Assembly (NCBI GenBank): GCA_011772425.1
Contig: WVZO01000065.1
Location: forward strand, 3,618 to 37,033
Source: Candidatus Aminicenantota bacterium
GTDB taxonomy: Bacteria; Acidobacteriota; Aminicenantia; UBA2199
Length of the DNA: 33,416 nucleotides
Direction of reading: 5' to 3'
The notes below the pieces were generated by a model. The model was not told where the DNA came from. It did not search any database and worked only from the letters and a program-made list of their open reading frames with translations. The position numbers were made by a program, and so were the translations under genes. Of this stretch, positions 27,303 through 33,416 are shown piece after piece; position 1 is the stretch's first letter; every line of letters starts with the position of its first letter.

Positions 27303-28091
27303 ATGATGATTAGAAATATAATCAAAAAATCTGTTTTGATTTTTTTCCTGGGGATGGTTACGATGGTGTTTTGTCTAGAAACCATTGTGATTACAGCCAG
27401 TGCTGGTACTGGAAATGATTACGCGTATGCCGGCGCTGGGGTTACTCAAAAGAAGAAGAAAAAAAAGCCGAAACCTCCCAGGAAAAAACCGCCAAAGCAT
27501 GTTGTAAAGCCTCATAAAAAACCGCTGCCGCCAAAATATCGTCCAAAATACGGCAAAAAGGTGGTTGTACTTCCCAATGGTCACAGGGTGATTACTGTTA
27601 AAAAACGAAAATATTACTATCATAATGGCATCTACTATTGGCCTGGCAAAGCAGGGTATGCTGTCATTGCCGGACCCATAGGCGCACGAATTACTTTGCT
27701 CCCACCTGGATACAGGCATATTTATGTTAGAACAGTACCCTATTACTATTACTACGGCACGTATTACCATTATGACCCGGTTGAAAAAATTTATGTCGTG
27801 GTGGACTCGCCGTTAGGAGCGGAAATTGAAGAATTGCCGGAGGGATATGAAACTCTTTACCTGGGAGAAACGCCTTACTATTACTGTCACGGTTCGTATT
27901 ACCGGTATTATCCGGATCGACAGGTTTACATGGTGATAAAGGCCCCGCCGGGTTTGGAGCTTAGAACCATGCCTTATGGATACGAAACGGTAGTGGTTGG
28001 CGGGACAAGGCATTTTCTTTATAGGGGAGTCTATTATCGCCCGTTCATCCGAGGTGGAGTAACCCTATATAAAGTAGTGAAGGTGAAGTAA
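27303..28091 (+). CDS. DUF6515-like Tyr-rich repeat protein with N-terminal signal/anchor and Lys/Pro-rich linker
   Basis: Repeated YYYxxGxYY...GYxxxxV modules; KKKKKKPKPPRKKPPKHVVKPHKKP linker. Confidence 0.75.
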   Translation: MMIRNIIKKSVLIFFLGMVTMVFCLETIVITASAGTGNDYAYAGAGVTQKKKKKKPKPPRKKPPKHVVKPHKKPLPPKYRPKYGKKVVVLPNGHRVITVKKRKYYYHNGIYYWPGKAGYAVIAGPIGARITLLPPGYRHIYVRTVPYYYYYGTYYHYDPVEKIYVVVDSPLGAEIEELPEGYETLYLGETPYYYCHGSYYRYYPDRQVYMVIKAPPGLELRTMPYGYETVVVGGTRHFLYRGVYYRPFIRGGVTLYKVVKVK

Positions 28092-28119
28092 GAAGTAGGA
28101 AGTAAGAAGTAAGAAGTCG
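28085..28119. repeat. Heptad array (gaagtaa)5
   Basis: gaagtaagaagtaggaagtaagaagtaagaagtcg; first unit contains the stop codon of the preceding CDS. Confidence 0.9.
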
Positions 28120-28160
28120 ATCAGTGTATCAGGAGGCAGAATAGAAGCTTGACATTTAAC

Positions 28161-28243
28161 TAGTTAATTTTTGCGATAAAATAAAAATTACCTAGTTTAT
28201 TTTTATGATAAGGAAAAGATTACCTGGTTAATTTTTTTCCATC
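28161..28243. repeat. AT-rich 32-bp tandem repeat, ~2.6 copies
   Basis: tagttaatttttgcgataaaataaaaattacc / tagtttatttttatgataaggaaaagattacc / tggttaattttttt. Confidence 0.85.
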
Positions 28244-28258
28244 TTTGAAATAACTTTT

Positions 28259-28284
28259 AACTTTTTGACTGTCACCTTATTCTT
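28259..28284. repeat. 26-bp direct repeat, copy 1
   Basis: AACTTTTTGACTGTCACCTTATTCTT, one mismatch to 28957-28982. Confidence 0.85.
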
Positions 28285-28407
28285 TATTCTGAAAATGCTT
28301 TTTGGGATGGAGTTGATTTTTTTCTCTATTTGTGGTAAGTTATTGTTTCCTGTGGAAATTGGCAGCCTTGAGTTTGAAATCAGAAAAGGAGCTATACTTA
28401 ATTCAGC

Positions 28408-28641
28408 ATGAACTTCGAGATCATTGGTAAAATCCAGGAGATTGAGACAATCGCCGTAGGTGGCCGGATTCGGGATATTATGAGGCTGCGTAAGCAATTT
28501 GGTTATGGAAGGTGGCGAAAACTCAAAGGAGTTGCCAACGTTCGCCTGGCGAATGGCCGTATCCGCAGGGCTGAAGTTCATTGGTATGAAGCCCACGGGA
28601 TCGGCAAGAAGAAAATGAAAATAAAGCGTTTTTTGAGTTAG
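28408..28641 (+). CDS. Small conserved hypothetical protein
   Basis: MNFEIIGKIQEIETIAVGGRIRDIMRLRKQFGYGRWRKLKGVANVRLANGRIRRAEVHWYEAHGIGKKKMKIKRFLS; conserved-looking small basic protein. Confidence 0.7.
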   Translation: MNFEIIGKIQEIETIAVGGRIRDIMRLRKQFGYGRWRKLKGVANVRLANGRIRRAEVHWYEAHGIGKKKMKIKRFLS

Positions 28642-28647
28642 AAGAGT

Positions 28648-28878
28648 ATGATGAAAAAGGACAGCAAAATAAAATTCGCTCTTTGCGTAAGAAATGACGA
28701 CTGTGAAGACCTTGAAGTGCGTAAGATATATCAAGTTATACCCGACAAGCAGGCTTCACAAGAGGGTTACTTCAGGGTCGTGGATGAATCCGGGGAAGAT
28801 TACCTGTACCCGGAATCGTACTTCCTTCTCATTGAGCTTCCACACAAAGCCCAGGAACTTATAGCGGCAGCCTCCTAA
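28648..28878 (+). CDS. Small conserved hypothetical protein
   Basis: MMKKDSKIKFALCVRNDDCEDLEVRKIYQVIPDKQASQEGYFRVVDESGEDYLYPESYFLLIELP; 6 bp downstream of previous ORF. Confidence 0.7.
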   Translation: MMKKDSKIKFALCVRNDDCEDLEVRKIYQVIPDKQASQEGYFRVVDESGEDYLYPESYFLLIELPHKAQELIAAAS

Positions 28879-28956
28879 ATATCCCCCTGGCCCTGGCCTC
28901 AACATTTGACCACACCAAAACTTCCCAAAATTAACCATAAATTTTCTCAGAAAATT

Positions 28957-28982
28957 AACTTTCTGACTGTCACCTTATTCTT
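28957..28982. repeat. 26-bp direct repeat, copy 2
   Basis: AACTTTCTGACTGTCACCTTATTCTT. Confidence 0.85.
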
Positions 28983-29074
28983 CCTTCCTACTTTGTATCC
29001 TTCGTGGCTAAATTTAAAATCAACTCTTGCTTTTTCTCTTGATTTATGGTAAAGTCCATAACCGGAGATGAAAA

Positions 29075-31174
29075 ATGGAAAAGGAATCAGATAAAAAAGA
29101 TTTTTTCATCAGCTATAACCGCAATGATGAAAAGGCTGCCGAATGGATAGCCTGGCAGCTTGAAGAAGCGGGTTATACAACCTTTATCCAGGCATGGGAC
29201 TTTCGTCCTGGAAATAACTTTGTTGCTGAGATGGATAAAGCAGTAAAAAAATGTGAACGCACCATTGCAGTGCTTTCTGAGAATTATCTTCAATCCGGGT
29301 TTACCAAAGCAGAGTGGACTGCTGCTTTTGCCAAAGACCCCACCGGTGAAAAACGATTATTAATCCCGATTCGTGTTAAGGATTGTGATGTCGAAGGTCT
29401 TCTGGGTCAAATTATTTATATTGACCTGGTAGTAAAAGAGGATAAGAATTACATTGGCCCGGTGTGTTTGAAGGAAAAGAAGGTGAAAAAGAAGCTGTTG
29501 GATGAGATACAGGACAGGTTAAAACCAGCAGAATCCCCTCCTTTCAATGGATTTGGTAATGGAACTCGACCTGTTTCCGCCGGGATAGACAGCGACGAAA
29601 TACTTAAAAAAAGAGGAGATTATCTCAAGGAAGTATTAGAGAAAGCCATCAAAAGTAATTACCATATGGAATTGAATCTGGAGCAAGAAATCGAAAAAGA
29701 GATTGAAGTAGAGGATGAAAAAACAGGAGAAATCGAAAAAAGGAAAGAATTGGTATGGGAAGCAGTGGAATTAGAAAAAATATTAACAGACCAAAACAAC
29801 TATATCCTTATTAATCCTTCCGGTATGGGAAAAACAACCTTTTTAACCCATGCAGCTTCCAAGCTTCTCGAAATCGATAACGGTTATAAGTTCCTTCCGT
29901 TTATTACTACCTGCATCGACTTAAATCAAAGAGGAACCGCTATATCTATAAACGATTTTATCCAAAAAAACCTGGAATCTACTTATTACAATTCTCAGAC
30001 ATCACTGATCGACAAAGAATGGGAAAACCTCTGTATATTGATGGATGCGCTGGACCAGGCCAGGGATGTAAATGACATCGTTTCTTCACTCCTTCTTCAA
30101 AATCAATACTGCAATTATAAAAAGGCCAAAATCATCCTATCATCCAGGCAAAATACCGCGGATAAGGTAAGAGAAGGATTTAACAAAATCCGGCTCAAAC
30201 TCCCTGAAGATGATGAGGTGCGGCATTACCTTGGAGAAAAACATTATAACAATTTAAAATCGTTAATCGATTCTTCAAGAGAACTGGTAACCGTTCCTGT
30301 GCTTCTTGAAATGCTCAGGATAATTTCAGAAAGAGGAGATATCTCCGCCAAAATAGATAACCGTACCAGTCTATACTCTGAATTTACCCGGATTCTTATT
30401 GACCAGGAGCGAAACAAACCCAGGTATTGGCAAAATCCTCCATTAATAGACGATTTTATCGATTCTGAATTGGAAGAAAGCCTGGAAAAAATCGCCTTTT
30501 TCTCCCTTGCTAATCACGAAATCCTTGAAATAGGAAAAGATAAACTTATAAGACATTTCGATTCACCGGAAAAAAAATATGCTCTTTTAAACGCAGGAAT
30601 CCTACTGGAATTATTTGAAGACAGGGAATTAAAATTAATTTTCCGGCATCAATCCTTCCAGGCCTATTTTGCTGCCAGGTATATATATAACCGGCAGCCC
30701 GAATATTTTAACCAACTCACGAATGATATTGCCTTTTTCTACAGCGATATATGGTACGAAGTTTTACGATTTTTTATTGGACTTGTGAAAGACCCTCAAA
30801 AAGCAGAAGAAATGATTCATTCAATTTATCAACAGAAAGACAAAAAAGATGATCTCAATCATTCACTAAGATTAATCTTTGCATTTTTTCTCATGTCTGA
30901 GACACGAGTGAGCAACGAAAAAGTTCTTGAATTGTATAAACAATTGGGTAATCTATTAAAAAATAATGTAAGTAATTTGGAATTCATCAAATCAAATATC
31001 GATAAATTCAATACCGGTAATAGAGATCAAAGGCGAAAAACTGATATTATACTAAAACTACTCCTTAAGGATGATTACTGGTATACCCGAAAAGTTGCAG
31101 TGGAAGTTTTAGGAAAGATAGGGATCTCAAAAGACATTCCACTGTTAAAAAAACTGCTCAAAGATAAATCCTAG
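29075..31174 (+). CDS. TIR-NACHT (STAND NTPase) protein, N-terminal part of a TIR-NACHT-HEAT gene interrupted by in-frame TAG
   Basis: KDFFISYNRNDEKAAEWIAWQLEEAGYTTFIQAWDFRPGNNFV...FTKAEW (TIR); YILINPSGMGKTTFLTHAA (P-loop), LCILMDALDQARDV (Walker B), KIILSSRQN, FRHQSFQAYFAARYIYN (NACHT); final RKVAVEVLGKIGISKDIPLLKKLL (HEAT). Confidence 0.92.
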   Translation: MEKESDKKDFFISYNRNDEKAAEWIAWQLEEAGYTTFIQAWDFRPGNNFVAEMDKAVKKCERTIAVLSENYLQSGFTKAEWTAAFAKDPTGEKRLLIPIRVKDCDVEGLLGQIIYIDLVVKEDKNYIGPVCLKEKKVKKKLLDEIQDRLKPAESPPFNGFGNGTRPVSAGIDSDEILKKRGDYLKEVLEKAIKSNYHMELNLEQEIEKEIEVEDEKTGEIEKRKELVWEAVELEKILTDQNNYILINPSGMGKTTFLTHAASKLLEIDNGYKFLPFITTCIDLNQRGTAISINDFIQKNLESTYYNSQTSLIDKEWENLCILMDALDQARDVNDIVSSLLLQNQYCNYKKAKIILSSRQNTADKVREGFNKIRLKLPEDDEVRHYLGEKHYNNLKSLIDSSRELVTVPVLLEMLRIISERGDISAKIDNRTSLYSEFTRILIDQERNKPRYWQNPPLIDDFIDSELEESLEKIAFFSLANHEILEIGKDKLIRHFDSPEKKYALLNAGILLELFEDRELKLIFRHQSFQAYFAARYIYNRQPEYFNQLTNDIAFFYSDIWYEVLRFFIGLVKDPQKAEEMIHSIYQQKDKKDDLNHSLRLIFAFFLMSETRVSNEKVLELYKQLGNLLKNNVSNLEFIKSNIDKFNTGNRDQRRKTDIILKLLLKDDYWYTRKVAVEVLGKIGISKDIPLLKKLLKDKS

Positions 31175-32068
31175 CCTGTAAAGAAGGCTGCAAAAACCTC
31201 AATAGCCTTCTTACTGTCAAAAAAACCCCTCAGTGTTAAAAAGAGTCATGTTCGAAGGTTTAAAGCCAAAGCTTTGGGTAAGACATGGACTTCAAAGAAT
31301 ATTCCACAGTTAGTATCCTATCTTGGGCATTCTGAGTGGCGTAACCGAAAGGCTGCAGTGGAAGTTTTAGGCAAGATAGGGTCTTCAAAATACACCGAAC
31401 TTTTAGAAAATTTGCTCAGTGATAATATTAGCTATGTCCGACGTTATGCAGCCGAGGCATTAGGTAATATTGGAACCTTAGAAAATACTGATTTACTAAA
31501 AAAGCCGCTTAGTGATGATGTTTATTTTGTCCGACATGCTTCAGTCACAGCTTTAGGTAAAATAGGGACCTCAAAGGACATCAAACTGTTAAAAAAACTG
31601 CTCAGCGATGATGTTAGTTCTGTCCGACGTGCTGCTGTTGAAGCTCTAGGTAAGATCGGGACCTCAAAAAATATTTCAATGATAATACCTCTGCTCAAGG
31701 AAAAAGAGGGTTTTGTCCGACGTGCCGCAGCCGAAGCTTTAGGAAATATCGGAACTTCAGAAAACATTCAATCGTTAAAACCACTAATCAATGATCCTGT
31801 CTGGCGCGTTCGATGTGCCGCAACCGAAACTTTAGGTAAGATCGGAACCTCAAAGGATATTTCAATGTTAAAACCTCTGCTAATGGAAAAAGAGATTTTT
31901 GTCCGCCGTGCTGCTATTGAAGCATTAGGTAAGATCGGAACCTCAAAAAACATTCAAATGTTAGAACAATTCCTCAGTAAAAAGGACAAAAATGTTCGAC
32001 GTGCCGCAGCATTAGCGATTGAAAGTATTTATAAAAGGATGGAACCAAAATTAAAAATTATAACTTAG
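31175..32068 (+). pseudogene. HEAT-repeat continuation of the TIR-NACHT gene in the same reading frame after the TAG
   Basis: Frame is identical to 29075..31174 (open from 31175); repeats VRRAAVEALGKIGTSKNIxxLxxLLxxxxxx of 31 aa. ORF caller starts it at TTG 31274. Confidence 0.8.
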
Positions 32069-32091
32069 TTCACTTCGCTCACAATTGGCTG

Positions 32092-32124
32092 CCTGCCTGT
32101 GCGTCTCCGCACGCAGACAGGTAG
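32092..32124. repeat. Palindromic REP-like hairpin
   Basis: CCTGCCTGTGCGTctccgcACGCAGACAGGTAG. Confidence 0.75.
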
Positions 32125-32195
32125 TGTTGGAATATCGGGTTTTAAGATGACGGAGGGCGAAGTTTCCCCTCCTTTTAACCAAACTCACTCCGGGA

Positions 32196-32280
32196 GGAAC
32201 TCCAAATTTCACTGTCGCACCTCAATAAATCACAGTGACTTTTTGAAATTTTACTGTCAAATATTGATTTTCTCCCGGAG
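32196..32280. repeat. Inverted repeat CTCCGGGAG ... CTCCCGGAG
   Basis: Nine-base exact inverted repeat near 32196-32204 and 32272-32280, with inner AAATTTCACTGT/ACAGTGA..GAAATTT complementarity. Confidence 0.6.
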
Positions 32281-32517
32281 GGAAACGTTCAGCTAGATAT
32301 GAGGGCTTCTACAATTCTGTTATTAATCCCGGGGAACCACGGGTCGAAAACCACGGGACGAAGAAATATTAACCACAAAAAGATGCGGCTTTACGCCATT
32401 GTGGAGGTGCATACGTTTCATTTAATCATCTCTCACCCGGGATATTTTCCATATGTCACCTTTTTTCGCTTAGGATTTCCACTTGAATAATTTTTGATTT
32501 TGTATTATCTTTATTCA

Positions 32518-33351
32518 ATGAGAATTCCATTCATTCTTTTGTTGTTTTTTTCTTTTTTTCTTCCTGCGTATGCGTACTGCGGGGAAAATAAACTCCCTGC
32601 GGAAAACAAAGAAAAGGAGGTAAAAAAGACAAGAGAGCCGTTTCTTAAAGAATGGCTAAAGGAAGAGTTGGAGATTTGGACATCACCGGCCAGGATAAAA
32701 AAGAAAAATATTTTATTTTTAGGTGGGCTCGCCTTAACGACCTCCATTTTAATAAAGAATGACGAACGTCTTTACAGGGATGTACAGGATTTCACCGGCA
32801 ATCATCAGTTGGTAAAAGACAGCAGTCCGGTCATCACTCAATTGGGTTCGGTTCCTTTAAATATCGGCGTGATGGGTTCATTTTACCTAGTGGGTGCTTT
32901 ATTGAAGGATGACCGCGCCAAAGATACGGCGCGCCTGGGTTTAAAAAGTTTACTTCATGCAATCGTGGTATCGCAGGTCCTGAAACGGTTATTTCGAAGA
33001 CAGCGGCCTTATGTTGAAAATGGTGTTGACCGCTGGTTTAACCGTGGAAGCGGGTATGATAATCGTGCATTCCCCTCCGGGCACACCACCCTCGCCTGGA
33101 GTACGGCAACCGTGATTGCCGGGATGTACAAAGATAAACCGGCAGTACCTATCATCTGCTATTCCCTTGCCACCCTGGCCGGTTTATCCCGTATGACTGA
33201 AAATAAGCATTGGGCATCCGATGTACTGGTAGGGACCGTATTGGGATATTCCATCGGCCGTTTTGTATTAAGAAAACAAAACAACCGTTTAATGGTAACC
33301 CCGGTGATTAATTCCCGGAAAGTCGGGCTGAATCTTTTGTATGTTTTCTAA
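32518..33351 (+). CDS. PAP2-family membrane phosphatase
   Basis: KRLFRRQRPYVENG, RAFPSGHTTLAWSTATVIAGMY, SRMTENKHWASDVLVGTVLGYSIGR (PAP2 motifs); N-terminal signal peptide from MRIPFILLLFF. Confidence 0.93.
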   Translation: MRIPFILLLFFSFFLPAYAYCGENKLPAENKEKEVKKTREPFLKEWLKEELEIWTSPARIKKKNILFLGGLALTTSILIKNDERLYRDVQDFTGNHQLVKDSSPVITQLGSVPLNIGVMGSFYLVGALLKDDRAKDTARLGLKSLLHAIVVSQVLKRLFRRQRPYVENGVDRWFNRGSGYDNRAFPSGHTTLAWSTATVIAGMYKDKPAVPIICYSLATLAGLSRMTENKHWASDVLVGTVLGYSIGRFVLRKQNNRLMVTPVINSRKVGLNLLYVF

Positions 33352-33401
33352 CCGGGAAAGAAAACTGCTTAAGAAGAGAAGAAATTAAGCTAAAGGCTTC
33401 A

Positions 33402-33413
33402 CCCCCCCCCCCC
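33402..33413. repeat. Poly-C homopolymer (12 C) at the window end
   Basis: acccccccccccc gca at the last bases. Confidence 0.9.
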
Positions 33414-33416
33414 GCA

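Noticed and set aside
31522-31953. Antisense ORFs over the HEAT repeats (81 and 61 aa)
   Set aside because: Arise from stop-free antisense of 93-bp repeats.
32099-32490. Two small + strand ORFs between the HEAT gene and the PAP2 gene
   Set aside because: Non-conserved-looking translations overlapping hairpin/REP-like sequence; no RBS.
1-33416. tRNA or rRNA genes
   Set aside because: No cloverleaf-like or rRNA-conserved sequence was recognised by eye; a tRNAscan/Infernal run would be needed to be sure.

Overview
The window is a bacterial chromosomal segment. Housekeeping genes (polA, an mnmA-like tRNA thiolase, pgsA, a comF-type phosphoribosyltransferase, two ClC channels/transporters, a tricorn-like protease and other peptidases) are interleaved with accessory and defence-like loci and repeat-rich spacers. 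No rRNA, tRNA or CRISPR array was recognised. Main points of interest: (1) a two-gene locus at 11.2-13.3 kb: a protein with a candidate PD-(D/E)XK-like motif, followed by a single-pass protein with an N-terminal TIR domain, a TM helix and a C-terminal LamG/lectin-like domain, i.e. a bacterial protein with Toll-receptor-like topology; (2) a TIR-NACHT-HEAT (STAND-type) gene at 29.1-32.1 kb, split by an in-frame TAG at a position where three other repeats of the same protein carry Trp, next to a shortened repeat; (3) a dispersed intergenic element (copies at ~247-436 and ~9153-9366, inverted relative to each other) with three consecutive hairpins, two of which show compensatory base changes between copies, both lying between convergent genes; (4) a family of CACGAAG/CTTTGTGG-type repeats abutting or supplying stop codons, including a ~270-bp segment bounded by 28-bp inverted repeats; (5) several different heptanucleotide arrays in intergenic spacers, and a 21-bp minisatellite open on both strands; (6) a tricorn-like protease divergent from a proline iminopeptidase (F1-like), both with apparent signal peptides. 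All family calls come from reading motifs in the translations; no database search was run.
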